64,000 nucleotides of DNA from FACHB-T130 sp042747725 (GTDB lineage: Bacteria; Cyanobacteriota; Cyanobacteriia; Cyanobacteriales; FACHB-T130). How positions within the stretch are numbered: the stretch's first letter is position 1; each line of letters starts with the position of its first letter. The notes below the pieces were generated by a model. It was not told the DNA's origin. It did no database searches and saw only the letters and a list, made by a program, of their open reading frames with translations. The translations under genes and the position numbers were made by a program. This document shows, one piece after another, positions 1-7,690 of this stretch. Location: contig NZ_JBHZGO010000103.1 in NCBI RefSeq assembly GCF_042747725.1, positions 1 to 64,000 on the forward strand. Direction: 5' to 3'.

Positions 1-1
1 C

Positions 2-136
2 CATGACCGGGATGTGAATGCCGCACATAACATACTCGCCGCAGGGCTTGCGGTGAAAGTCTGTGGAGCGAACGTAAGACCGGATAGGCATAAGTCTGAT
101 GGCAGTTGCATTGAAGCAGAAAAGTCTAAGAAGTGA
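2..136 (+). mobile_element. tnpB: TnpB (IS200/IS605-type OrfB), C-terminal fragment
   Basis: The window opens inside an open frame read from base 2 and ending in TGA at 134-136. Its first residues (HDRDVNAAHNILAAG) match the conserved C-terminal RuvC/zinc-ribbon end of TnpB proteins (D-RDxNAAxNIL). TnpB is the RNA-guided nuclease of IS200/IS605-type elements. Only the last 44 residues are visible, so I cannot tell whether the gene is intact or whether a tnpA lies upstream. The hairpin just downstream fits the right end of such an element. Confidence 0.85.
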
Positions 137-146
137 TTCTTGGAAT

Positions 147-178
147 CCCCGTACCTTTTAGGTCGGGGAGGATGTCAA
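147..178 (+). mobile_element. Right-end hairpin of the IS200/IS605-type element (probable omega-RNA 3' scaffold)
   Basis: A stem formed by 147-155 and 161-168 (CCCCG, one bulged T, ACC pairing with GGT CGGGG) with loop TTTTA lies 11 bases after the tnpB stop and is followed by GGATGTCAA. Subterminal hairpins of this kind are bound by TnpA at IS200/IS605 ends. The same region usually forms the scaffold of the omega-RNA, with its guide in the flanking host DNA. The exact element boundary, probably near 178, is inferred. Confidence 0.55.
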
Positions 179-364
179 TGATAGGTAAATAATTAAACAG
201 CCATTCAAGCCCTCTCGGCGGAACAATAAGTTCTGCCGGAAACTGGCTAAACATGACTGTTTCAGACATACCAAAACTAAATTTTGAAAAACGCGATCGC
301 ACTTTAACCCAAAAAATGCAGACAACGATAGAAAGATTCCGTCTTTCGGAGAGTCGGAAAGTCC

Positions 365-1468
365 TCAAACGTCCAGCCAGTGACCAAATTCCGTAACAAA
401 GCGATCGCCTAAAATTGCCTCCCGAATTCGTTGCGTGAAGCGAATCAATTCAGTAACGTTGTGAATCGAGAGTAAAGTGTAACCGAGGATTTCCCGCGAT
501 CGCACTAAATGACACAAGTAAGCGCGGCTGAAGTTCTGGCAGGTGTAGCAAGGACAACTAGCATCAAGGGGAGTGAAATCTTCTCTGTACTGCGCGTTTT
601 TTAGATTCCAGCGTTCTCCCTGTACCATCACAGTCCCGTGACGCGCCCAGCGGGTGGGAATCACACAGTCAAATAAATCGATACCGGATGCGATCGCTTG
701 TGCCATTTCTCGATAAGTGCCTACACCCATCAGGTAACGAGGCTTTTCGGCAGGTAACACTGGCGCAGTCGCCCGCACAATCTGGTGAATCAGTTCCGGC
801 GGTTCTCCCACACTGACACCGCCAATCGCGTATCCTGGCAAATTTAACCCCGCTAATGACTCAGCAGCCGCAACTCGCAAATCCAGATAAACCCCACCCT
901 GAACAATCCCAAACAAAACTTGCTCGTCCGGACGTTGGTGAGCATTTATACACCGCTCCAGCCACCGATAAGTCCGCTCTGTTGCCGCCACGACTTCCGA
1001 TCGCTCCGCTGGGTAGGGCGGGCACTCATCAAATGCCATGATGACATCCGCTCCCAGTTCGTTCTGAATTTGGATTGACCGCTCTGGCGTCAGATGAAGC
1101 ATCCGCCCATCGCGGGGAGAGCGAAATGTTACACCGTCTTCAGTAATTTTCCGCAACTCGCTCAAGCTGAATACCTGGAAGCCCCCAGAATCTGTCAGCA
1201 TCGGCTTCTTCCAGCCCATAAAGCGGTGCAGCCCACCCGCACCCGCCACAATCGCTTCTCCAGGTTGCAAGTGGAGGTGAAAGGTATTCGCCAGAACCAT
1301 TTGGGCACCCGTTGCCTCCAGCTGATCGATTGTCAGAGATTTGACAGTCGCCAGCGTCCCTACCGGCATAAACTTAGGTGTTTCCACTAAGCCATGCGGT
1401 GTCAAAAAAGTCCCGGCTCGTGCCTGCGTATGGCGACAACGCGCCTGACATTGAAACGAAAATCCCAC
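365..1468 (-). CDS. tgt: Queuine/preQ1 tRNA-guanine transglycosylase
   Basis: The 367-residue product is a full-length bacterial Tgt, which exchanges guanine-34 for preQ1 in GUN-anticodon tRNAs during queuosine synthesis. Visible signatures are the substrate-pocket motif LTDSGGFQVF (near residue 90), the nucleophile motif FDCVIPTR (near 265) and the zinc site CPCYTC followed by a downstream histidine in SIHN. The start is GTG. An in-frame TAA lies directly upstream, so no longer start exists, and no strong ribosome-binding site is visible. The IS200/IS605 right end lies about 190 bases downstream of the stop codon. Confidence 0.96.
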   Translation of the reverse strand: MGFSFQCQARCRHTQARAGTFLTPHGLVETPKFMPVGTLATVKSLTIDQLEATGAQMVLANTFHLHLQPGEAIVAGAGGLHRFMGWKKPMLTDSGGFQVFSLSELRKITEDGVTFRSPRDGRMLHLTPERSIQIQNELGADVIMAFDECPPYPAERSEVVAATERTYRWLERCINAHQRPDEQVLFGIVQGGVYLDLRVAAAESLAGLNLPGYAIGGVSVGEPPELIHQIVRATAPVLPAEKPRYLMGVGTYREMAQAIASGIDLFDCVIPTRWARHGTVMVQGERWNLKNAQYREDFTPLDASCPCYTCQNFSRAYLCHLVRSREILGYTLLSIHNVTELIRFTQRIREAILGDRFVTEFGHWLDV

Positions 1469-1581
1469 TTACTTTAGCTGCGAGTCTCACTAACAACAGT
1501 CTTTAGCCCTTAGTTTTTAGGTGATTAGCCGATTTTTATTGACTAATGACTGATGACTAACGACTTCCTAACAACTACTAC

Positions 1582-2031
1582 TTAGAATAAGCAATCGTCG
1601 TCGTCAAGTTGGACATCCCACTTAGCAGACAGAACTTGTGTCACCATCGCTTCTAAAGCGGCGGCATTAATGATCGGCGTGCTTTGCTCTTGGAGTGGAC
1701 TAGAAAGCGGTATCAAACGTAACTGACGATGATCTTGAATTAAGTCAAAATAAGATTCCTGTTCGCTCGACTGGTGCAGTTGCAGATAATCAAAACTATG
1801 GACGTTGAGATAGATTGCCTGGTTAGCAATCATTGTAGACCGCTGTGGCTCGGCAAATACCTCCAGCACGCATCCTTCGCCCTCGCTCTGCACTTTGCCA
1901 TCGAGGGTGTGGATGTAGCGAACGCGACCTAGATCGGTCAGCAGTCGCCGCATATCTTGTTTATTAAGGATTATGCCGCTGTCAATAATACATGGAGCCG
2001 GTAAGCGGGGCGGAGATTGGTCATAAGTCAT
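1582..2031 (-). CDS. Conserved cyanobacterial protein of unknown function
   Basis: The product from ATG 2031 is 149 residues and begins MTYDQSPPRLPAP. The frame is open upstream to 2109, but that extension looks non-coding and its start is weaker. The protein is acidic at its C-terminus (a run of four Asp before the end) and shows no signal peptide or membrane segment. A cysteine-poor alpha/beta composition and phrases such as ILNKQDMRRLLTDLGRVRYI suggest a small cytoplasmic protein. I recognise the general pattern from cyanobacterial genomes but know no function. It lies divergently from cobS with about 220 bases between. Confidence 0.7.
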   Translation of the reverse strand: MTYDQSPPRLPAPCIIDSGIILNKQDMRRLLTDLGRVRYIHTLDGKVQSEGEGCVLEVFAEPQRSTMIANQAIYLNVHSFDYLQLHQSSEQESYFDLIQDHRQLRLIPLSSPLQEQSTPIINAAALEAMVTQVLSAKWDVQLDDDDCLF

Positions 2032-2250
2032 GGAAACAGCCTCTGGTTCAAACAAGCCCGATCTTGCCTGGTCGCTGCGTAGATGCAACAGAATAAATGC
2101 AATATACACTACTTAGGGAAGCAGGTAGCTTTCATAACCTAATGGCTTACGCCTTTGGCAATCGGAACTGCTACGAGACAATCTTAGCCCAACATTTCTC
2201 CCCTGTTCATACGCTAATCTGCTGAATCTGCGATCGAAAAGTCATTAAGT

Positions 2251-3060
2251 TTGTTGGTTGTGCAAATTTTCTCATTTTGGCAAGCATTTCTGGGCGCGAT
2301 CGCCTTTTACACCTGTATCCCTATTCCATCTGGATGGGCATTAGAATTCCGGGGCATTGCTCGTTGGGCACCTTTGGTGGGTTTATTGATTGGGGGGTTA
2401 CTCGCTCTTTTGGATACTTGTTTCCAACTGCTGGGTGTCCCGATGCTGACTCGTTCTGCAATGGTGGTTGTTGCTTGGATTGCCCTCACCGGGGGTCTGC
2501 ATCTGGATGGGGCAATGGATACAGCAGATGGACTGGCAGTGCAGGATTTTTCTGCGGACAAGCTACGCGAACGACAGCGGCGTCTAGAGGTGATGGCAGA
2601 TAGCGTCACGGGTGCCTTTGGAGCGATGGCAGCGATCGCGCTGCTGCTATTAAAAACATCTGCCCTGACTGACTTAGAATCTTATCGGTGGCTGGCACTA
2701 ATGGTATCGGCGGGATGGGGGCGGTGGGGACAAGTGGTGGCGATCGCTTGCTATCCTTACCTCAAAGCGGAGGGTAAAGGTGCCTTCCACAAAGAATCGA
2801 TTCGGACGCCTCAAGACATCCTGCTGGGATTGCTGTTGCTATTTGCCCTGTTGGGATTACAGATCGTTGTGTCACCGAGTCGGTGGCTGGCAGCGGTGGG
2901 AACAGCAGCCGCAGGATGCGCGATCGCGCTTTTAACAGGAGCCTGGTTTCACCGCCAGCTAGGCGGGCATACCGGCGATACCTACGGGGCAGTTGTAGAG
3001 TGGACAGAAGCTTTTTTATTGTGCGCGATCGCTAGCCTCTACTCTGACTTTTCGCGCTAA
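2251..3060 (+). CDS. cobS: Adenosylcobinamide-GDP ribazoletransferase (cobalamin synthase)
   Basis: The 269-residue polytopic membrane protein matches CobS, which joins adenosylcobinamide-GDP with alpha-ribazole in the last stage of cobalamin assembly. Family hallmarks are an N-terminal FxxxIPIP-like stretch (FYTCIPIPSGW), the acidic motif HLDGAMDTADGL near residues 84-95, and the C-terminal GGHTGDTYGAVVEWTE motif. About six hydrophobic helices are visible. The longest start is TTG at 2251; an in-frame GTG at 2260 is an equally plausible start. No B12-box-like riboswitch is recognisable in the 140 bases upstream. Confidence 0.95.
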   Translation: MLVVQIFSFWQAFLGAIAFYTCIPIPSGWALEFRGIARWAPLVGLLIGGLLALLDTCFQLLGVPMLTRSAMVVVAWIALTGGLHLDGAMDTADGLAVQDFSADKLRERQRRLEVMADSVTGAFGAMAAIALLLLKTSALTDLESYRWLALMVSAGWGRWGQVVAIACYPYLKAEGKGAFHKESIRTPQDILLGLLLLFALLGLQIVVSPSRWLAAVGTAAAGCAIALLTGAWFHRQLGGHTGDTYGAVVEWTEAFLLCAIASLYSDFSR

Positions 3061-3114
3061 GTCTCTGTAGCAAGTTGCCAACCTTCACATAGGGATTCCA
3101 ATTTCAGCCAACCG

Positions 3115-3149
3115 CGCCAGAAAACTTGAATCCCAATTGGCGTTTTTTT
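3115..3149 (+). terminator. Possible weak terminator after cobS
   Basis: CGCCA (3115-3119) can pair with TGGCG (3138-3142) and is followed by seven T residues. The loop is long (18 bases) and the stem only 5 bp, so this is a weak call based on position and the T-run. Confidence 0.3.
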
Positions 3150-3240
3150 CGATATTCCAACTAGCCTTCTAAAAATGCCGCTGCCTCAACTGCCCAATCC
3201 ACTGCGAATACTTTCGGCAAATTGGATGATTTAGCCTTAA

Positions 3241-3303
3241 TGACATCACTAATTTGTCAAAGCGACATTAATCTGTCAACGATGACATTTAATTAGTCAC
3301 TGT
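3241..3303 (-). mobile_element. Solo end of a CRISPR-associated (type V-K, Tn7-like) transposon, probable remnant
   Basis: Three imperfect copies of a TGACA-AT-TGTCA module lie at 3241-3259, 3264-3278 and 3283-3299, spaced 20-22 bp. The complementary strand reads ACAGTGACTAATTA then ATGTCATCG then TTGACAGATTAATGTC. This closely resembles the TnsB-binding repeats at the left end of the Scytonema hofmanni CAST as I remember it. The outer edge (ACAGTGAC) lies only about 7 bases beyond the 3' end of the tRNA-Gly gene, and CAST elements characteristically insert beside tRNA genes. No transposition genes, CRISPR repeat or second end is visible between cobS and the tRNA, so this appears to be a remnant. 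Confidence 0.6.
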
Positions 3304-3310
3304 TTATAAA

Positions 3311-3382
3311 AGCGGGTAATCGGACTCGAACCGACGACATTCACCTTGGGAAGGTGACGTTCTACCACTGAACTATACCCGC
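3311..3382 (-). tRNA. tRNA-Gly (anticodon CCC)
   Basis: On the minus strand the 72-nt gene folds into a standard cloverleaf. The acceptor stem is GCGGGTA/TACCCGC with discriminator T. The D-arm is GTTC..GAAC, the anticodon stem TCACC/GGTGA encloses loop TTCCCAA, and the T-arm contains GGTTCGAGTCC. The loop places CCC at positions 34-36, so it reads GGG codons. CCA is not encoded. The 3' end abuts the transposon-end-like repeats. Confidence 0.96.
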
Positions 3383-3492
3383 ATTTCGAGGTTAACCATC
3401 AGCAGAGTGCTGAAAGCTAACCTCTATTATACGACTTATAGAGCGCCAGCATCCAGTAGTTGGAACGCTATACATCTCACGTTGAGCCGCGA

Positions 3493-5175
3493 TTATGGAG
3501 CCTGGACTAGATAAGGTGAAGGAATCGCCTCAGCACGACCAGCATTCACTAGCGCCTGGTAGACAAAAGCGGCGACTTCAGCCCTAGTGGCGTCACGGCT
3601 GGGATTGAGCTGAGTCAGCGTCGGATAATTCACCACCAGTTGTTTCTGAGTTGCCCCTGCGATCGCTGTACTTGCCCAGCTAGGAATCTGGGTGGCATCA
3701 TTGTAAACAGACAGCACACCAGTATTGTCCGAACGCAATTTCAAACCACTTGCCAAGGAAACTAAAACTTGCAATCTGGGGATGCGCTGTTCCGGGCGAA
3801 ATACCTGACCCGGATACCCAGACAAAAAGCCTCCCCGATAAGCTGTTTGGATGGCTTGATAAGCCCAATAATTGCTTTTGACATCTACAAAATTGATACC
3901 AGATTGTGTTGCTGCTGGTGTAAAAGCTTTGTTGATAATAGCCGCAAACTGAGCGCGAGTGACAGGTTCGTTGGGGCGGAAAGTGCCATCAGGGAAACCG
4001 GCAATCACATCTTTAGCAACCAAAGCTTCGATATACGCTTGCGCCCAGTTCCCTTGAACATCGGCAAAACCGCCGCTAGGTACCGACGCCGCCACAAAAT
4101 CCACGCGCCCGGAAATTTTCTTAGAATCAATATCGTTGCCGACCGCGATGATAGTATTCGTGCGGGTTAGGTTGGCAACATCGAAACGAACATTGTTGCG
4201 AATCCGATTTTGCCCAGGATTTTCTTGAGTCCCTAGATTGGGTTGAGCATCCCCGCTTGCCACGACTCCATAGCGCGTGTTTGCCTCAATAATATTGTTA
4301 CGCAGTACTGGGGCAGAGGAGTTGGAGGCAACGACTCCATCAATGTTTTGGACAATGCGGTTGTCTGCGATCAAAGGCGATGCCGTCTCAGTCAAGACAA
4401 TCCCATTACCCGTCTCTTGAAACAGATTGTTGCGGACTTCTCCTTGAGCTGTCTTGGCGACTGAAATGCCATTCCCCTTATTTTTGGTAAAGACGTTGCT
4501 TTCAATTTTGGGGGTAGCTGTCCCGGTGACGAAAACTCCTTCCCGGTCGTTGCTCGAAAAGGTGTTGTTACTAACCGTTGCATTGGTAGATTCAATCCAC
4601 AGTCCAGTTCCGCGACGATTCGGGTTGGTGATGGTCAGTCCTCTGATTTCACTGTCTTTCTCTGCCCGAATTGCAATGTTCTGACCGGAAAAGGTGGGAC
4701 TAACATAGCCGCCTCCGCCAATAATCGCTACGGTCTGTCCTTTGCTTTGCTCGTCGCCGCGCAGAATGACGCCCTGTTTGACAAGGAGGGGGAAAACTTC
4801 ACCCGTGTCAACCGTGTAGGAACCAGGAGCTAATTGTACTACTGTGCCAGAGTTGGCTTGCTGGAGGGCGTAGGTGATAGTGCGATAGGGTGTGGTTTCA
4901 CTGGTGCCAGCACTGGCAGTATCGTTGCCCGTGGATTGGTTGACGTAGACAAGTTTCGCGCTTGCAGGAAGTTGAGCTATCTGCGTTGATGGCTCGAAAA
5001 GGGCAGCCGCAGGAAGTGCCATGACCCCTCCAGACCAAAGCAACAAAGCGCTTAGCAGGGACGCCCGGACGGGTACGACACCAGCGAGGCGTTTGGCGGA
5101 ACGGATGCTAGAAAAATGGAAGGAACGAGCGGAAAAACCCTGAGGTGTCATACGTTTGCTGCTTTTGATGTGCAT
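3493..5175 (-). CDS. Secreted beta-helix protein with three C-terminal SLH domains
   Basis: The 560-residue protein has a long N-terminal export signal (hydrophobic core about residues 38-60). Next comes a DUF1565-type start of a right-handed parallel beta-helix (YVNQSTGNDTASAG, near 80) with successive Asn-rich rungs to about 345. Three S-layer-homology domains follow at about 370-415, 430-475 and 490-545 (GFPDGTFRPNEPVTRAQFA is the clearest). SLH domains anchor proteins to cell-wall polymers, and the beta-helix resembles carbohydrate-binding or -degrading folds. The role is presumably on the cell envelope, but its substrate is unknown. An alternative start is the Met at residue 9. No partner genes adjoin it. 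Confidence 0.85.
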   Translation of the reverse strand: MHIKSSKRMTPQGFSARSFHFSSIRSAKRLAGVVPVRASLLSALLLWSGGVMALPAAALFEPSTQIAQLPASAKLVYVNQSTGNDTASAGTSETTPYRTITYALQQANSGTVVQLAPGSYTVDTGEVFPLLVKQGVILRGDEQSKGQTVAIIGGGGYVSPTFSGQNIAIRAEKDSEIRGLTITNPNRRGTGLWIESTNATVSNNTFSSNDREGVFVTGTATPKIESNVFTKNKGNGISVAKTAQGEVRNNLFQETGNGIVLTETASPLIADNRIVQNIDGVVASNSSAPVLRNNIIEANTRYGVVASGDAQPNLGTQENPGQNRIRNNVRFDVANLTRTNTIIAVGNDIDSKKISGRVDFVAASVPSGGFADVQGNWAQAYIEALVAKDVIAGFPDGTFRPNEPVTRAQFAAIINKAFTPAATQSGINFVDVKSNYWAYQAIQTAYRGGFLSGYPGQVFRPEQRIPRLQVLVSLASGLKLRSDNTGVLSVYNDATQIPSWASTAIAGATQKQLVVNYPTLTQLNPSRDATRAEVAAFVYQALVNAGRAEAIPSPYLVQAP

Positions 5176-5348
5176 TATTAACTGTACGATTTAGCAACTT
5201 AGAGACTAACTAATTGGGATATTTTTTTACGCTGGAAGCTATACATACTTAGTGTATGCACTCGCGTCGCCAATATTAATATTCACAATTACGTTTGATG
5301 ACAAGTTGCGAATATTATCAGTTCCCAACGTGGCAACTTGCCCATTCT

Positions 5349-5380
5349 AAAAAAATTTCAGGCGATGTAAAGCCTGAAAT
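5349..5380 (-). terminator. Hairpin plus T-run in the leader of the SLH gene
   Basis: A perfect 9-bp stem (5355-5363 with 5372-5380, loop of 8) is followed on the minus strand by a run of T residues, the layout of an intrinsic terminator. No minus-strand gene ends just upstream, so it may instead be an attenuator in the 5' leader of the SLH-protein gene or may block antisense transcription from the convergent small gene. The rest of 5176-5556 shows nothing I can assign. Confidence 0.5.
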
Positions 5381-5556
5381 GTTCTGAGGGCTTTGGTTTT
5401 ATAAATCTAAGCGCGTTAGCTGATGCTAATTCAGGCCAGAGGGATGATTCAAAAGCAGTTGTTCCTTGAGCAGGAGGATGCAACCCATTGGCATTCAGTA
5501 TCGTCAAAGTAGAATAAGCACAGTTGTGCTATTTCAAAGCTGTTTTCAGGTTCCTT

Positions 5557-6111
5557 ATGCGCTCTCTACTGCTGCGATCGCTACCTTTCGTATTTTGTTT
5601 CTTCGCTGCTGCGGGTGTTTTGCTCAGCGCCTCTCCTGCGGATGCTGCTAACTCGGTAGTGCTGAAATACCGCTTTCTACGGGAATCGGTATCTGTTCCC
5701 GAACTCACAACTTTTTCAGAAACGGGTAAACTTTCACCCGCGCTGCGTGCTTATCTGGCTCTAGCAGGAAGAAAACCTGAGGATTTGCGAAAAACCCTGA
5801 CGCAAGAAGTTAAGGTGAATGCCCGGATTTTAGATCGGGTGCTAAATAGCCAGATTGGGGAAATCCTCTTGAATCAAGTCAGTGACGTGGTTCATACTCC
5901 CGGCAATGGCGCAAACATTCAGTCCTTACGGGGAGCGGTGATGACTTCGGCGCTTCCAGACAATCAGATTACCCTGATTGAACTCTTACAAAATTACCCG
6001 ACCTCAGAAGTTCATGTGGAGGGCGATCGCCTTGCCGAGGTTTATGGCAAACTCAAGCGACTGGGACAGGGCTTGCCCAATCTAGGTGATTTAATCAAAA
6101 TTGGTCAGTAG
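5557..6111 (+). CDS. DUF1400 protein (cyanobacterial alpha/beta-hydrolase-associated N-terminal domain)
   Basis: From ATG 5557 the product is 184 residues. An AGG lies about 7 bases upstream of this ATG, which is better than the upstream TTG at 5524. A signal peptide (residues about 1-30, ending SASPADAANS) is followed by VVLKYRFLRESVSVPELTTF and PALRAYLALAGRKPEDLRKTL, typical of DUF1400. This domain often precedes an alpha/beta hydrolase, but here the protein ends after the domain. It is probably periplasmic or exported, with no known activity. It converges on the small gene at 6161. Confidence 0.8.
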   Translation: MRSLLLRSLPFVFCFFAAAGVLLSASPADAANSVVLKYRFLRESVSVPELTTFSETGKLSPALRAYLALAGRKPEDLRKTLTQEVKVNARILDRVLNSQIGEILLNQVSDVVHTPGNGANIQSLRGAVMTSALPDNQITLIELLQNYPTSEVHVEGDRLAEVYGKLKRLGQGLPNLGDLIKIGQ

Positions 6112-6117
6112 TGAGTT

Positions 6118-6161
6118 GTCATTAGTCATTAGTCCCTTGCTACTGACTAATGACTAATGAC
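6118..6161. terminator. Perfect 17-bp hairpin between convergent genes
   Basis: 6118-6134 and 6145-6161 are exact reverse complements built from the GACTAATGACTAATGAC repeat with a 10-base loop. It lies precisely between two converging stop codons, so it may terminate both transcripts. The same GACTAATGAC filler recurs near 1545 and 16385. Confidence 0.45.
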
Positions 6162-6373
6162 TAATAAGCAAGGGTTTCTAGAGTTTCGCGCAGATATCGG
6201 CGAACCCGATAATCAAGGTTGAACTCCTGAAGGCGGTCGTCATCCAACGGGTGTTCTATCTCCCAGCGCTGAAACCCAGAACTGGATGCGATCGCTTGTT
6301 TGAGGCTTTCCCAGATTTTGGTATTGCCGGAGAATTGGCTGGTTGATGAAGCAGGAAACCTGACCATATGCAC
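6161..6373 (-). CDS. Small conserved cyanobacterial protein, unknown function
   Basis: The 70-residue product has the C-terminal block SSGFQRWEIEHPLDD...LDYRVRRYLRETLETLAY, which has the composition and charge pattern of a conserved soluble protein rather than a chance frame. The first Met is at 6373; a second at 6367 could also be used. No known domain, signal peptide or cofactor motif is seen. Its stop codon overlaps the base of the hairpin that separates it from the DUF1400 gene. Confidence 0.65.
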   Translation of the reverse strand: MHMVRFPASSTSQFSGNTKIWESLKQAIASSSGFQRWEIEHPLDDDRLQEFNLDYRVRRYLRETLETLAY

Positions 6374-6606
6374 CTTAAATAAGGGAACAAGGAGCTTTCA
6401 GCTATCAGCCTTCAGCAATTCTATTTTAGATTTTGATTTTAGATTGTGGATTTACAACCCACTCTAAAATCTAATCTCTAAATCTAATCTTTAAAATTGA
6501 CTGCCCGCTGATGACTATTTAACAAATTTCTATGTCTATTCTTAGGATAACTCAGTTAGGTTGGGGGGATTTGTGCTGTCAGTAACATCTCTAGGTCAAT
6601 CCGCCA

Positions 6607-6805
6607 AAATTTTTGGCTCTTCATTACTTGGTATGCTAAAAAGTTGATTCCAAAACTTGAAAGGCTTACCTAGCAAGGTATAACGATTTTGGACTGTATT
6701 TTCTATTTAATAAACGCTAAATTGGCTTAAATTCATGGCTAGTATAGCTTGTGGCGCTTCTTGACTATAAATTTAGCATACCAACTACGGAAGAGCCAAA
6801 TTTTT
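6607..6805. mobile_element. ISL3-type MITE with perfect 8-bp target duplication
   Basis: The element proper is 6615-6797 (183 bp). Its ends are inverted repeats beginning GGCTCTTC and continuing TTGGTATGCTAAA (26 positions with 3 mismatches). They are flanked on each side by the identical octamer AAATTTTT (6607-6614 and 6798-6805). A GGCTCTTC terminus with an 8-bp duplication is the pattern of the ISL3 family. There is no coding capacity, so it must have moved with a transposase supplied elsewhere. The rest of the 6374-6893 gap holds only AT-rich repeats of ATCTAAAATC type. Confidence 0.85.
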
Positions 6806-6893
6806 TGGGTTACGCCAGTTGCTGAAAGCTTTTAACGTTAGACACCGATGTGCAGAAAAACCAGGAACCTTGAAGAAAAATCTCTTTTTTAGA

Positions 6894-7559
6894 TTAGTCG
6901 GAGGACGCTGGCGCTTCTATTGCGGCATTTATTGGTTCTAGTGGGTTGGGCGATATAGCAGATGTCTCTGAAATTTCCGGCGGTAAGATTTGATTCACCT
7001 GTACTCCCGGAATTGTAAATTGTTGCGGAATTTGTTCTGCTGAACAGGGTTGTGTAGCAGAAAATGCTGCTTCGTTAGTGAGGAGGACTCGCGCCACGCT
7101 CAGCGGTATCTGCAAGAACAAATTGCTTGCCAGAAATGCCAGCGCCGCTATTAGCAGTCCAGCGAACCGCCACTCTGGGGGAAGCGGTGTAACAGTCGCC
7201 GCTAGCGGTGCTGCCTGATAGATTAGCCACAACACCCACAGCATGAAACCAGCTGCCAGAACGGCTACTAATTGGTTCGCGGGTGACTTGAACTGTGACA
7301 ACAGGCGTCGCTGGTTAAGCGTCAGTTGACTTGGCTTCAATGCCACTGCCAGGATGCTGAAGATGTTGAAAGGACGGCTCAACTGCATCCATAGCACGGG
7401 TGCAATGCCTACAGTGGCAACCAAAAATATCTCCAACCACACCGGAAACACGGGATCGCCAACTGCCAGACCCAGCCAGCAGAGTTCCAGCCAAATGGGA
7501 ACTGTCGCCAGACCGGCAAGATGAATCCACAAGAACGGTTCCAACCAAAAAGAGCGCAT
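6894..7559 (-). CDS. Low-complexity-tail membrane protein (cyanobacterial)
   Basis: The 221-residue protein has four hydrophobic helices (about residues 10-33, 40-60, 95-118 and 130-150) followed by a Pro/Glu/Ala-rich, low-complexity C-terminal tail of about 60 residues. This layout fits the cyanobacterial family annotated as low-complexity-tail membrane protein. A cytoplasmic-membrane location is likely; the function is unknown. It follows infB on the same strand with about 130 bases between, containing GGACTGAG-type repeat filler, so co-transcription with the rimP-infB operon is possible but unproven. Confidence 0.75.
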   Translation of the reverse strand: MRSFWLEPFLWIHLAGLATVPIWLELCWLGLAVGDPVFPVWLEIFLVATVGIAPVLWMQLSRPFNIFSILAVALKPSQLTLNQRRLLSQFKSPANQLVAVLAAGFMLWVLWLIYQAAPLAATVTPLPPEWRFAGLLIAALAFLASNLFLQIPLSVARVLLTNEAAFSATQPCSAEQIPQQFTIPGVQVNQILPPEISETSAISPNPLEPINAAIEAPASSD

Positions 7560-7690
7560 TGTAGAGGACTCTCAGACTGAGGACTGAAGGCGAAGTGTCG
7601 TGACAGCGCGGACTGAGTTAAAAGGACTGAGCATGAAGTCGGAAGAGATTCACTTTTCTTCTCTCAGTCCTCAGTCCTTAGCACTCAGCA

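Noticed and set aside
180..365. psbK, often next to tgt in cyanobacteria, possibly disrupted by the IS element
   Set aside because: The minus-strand frame here contains FNYLPIIDILP, faintly like PsbK, but part of it is encoded by the IS end and no PsbK C-terminus is present.
2110..2250. Cobalamin riboswitch upstream of cobS
   Set aside because: No B12-box-like motif or long structured leader is visible in this 140-base spacer.
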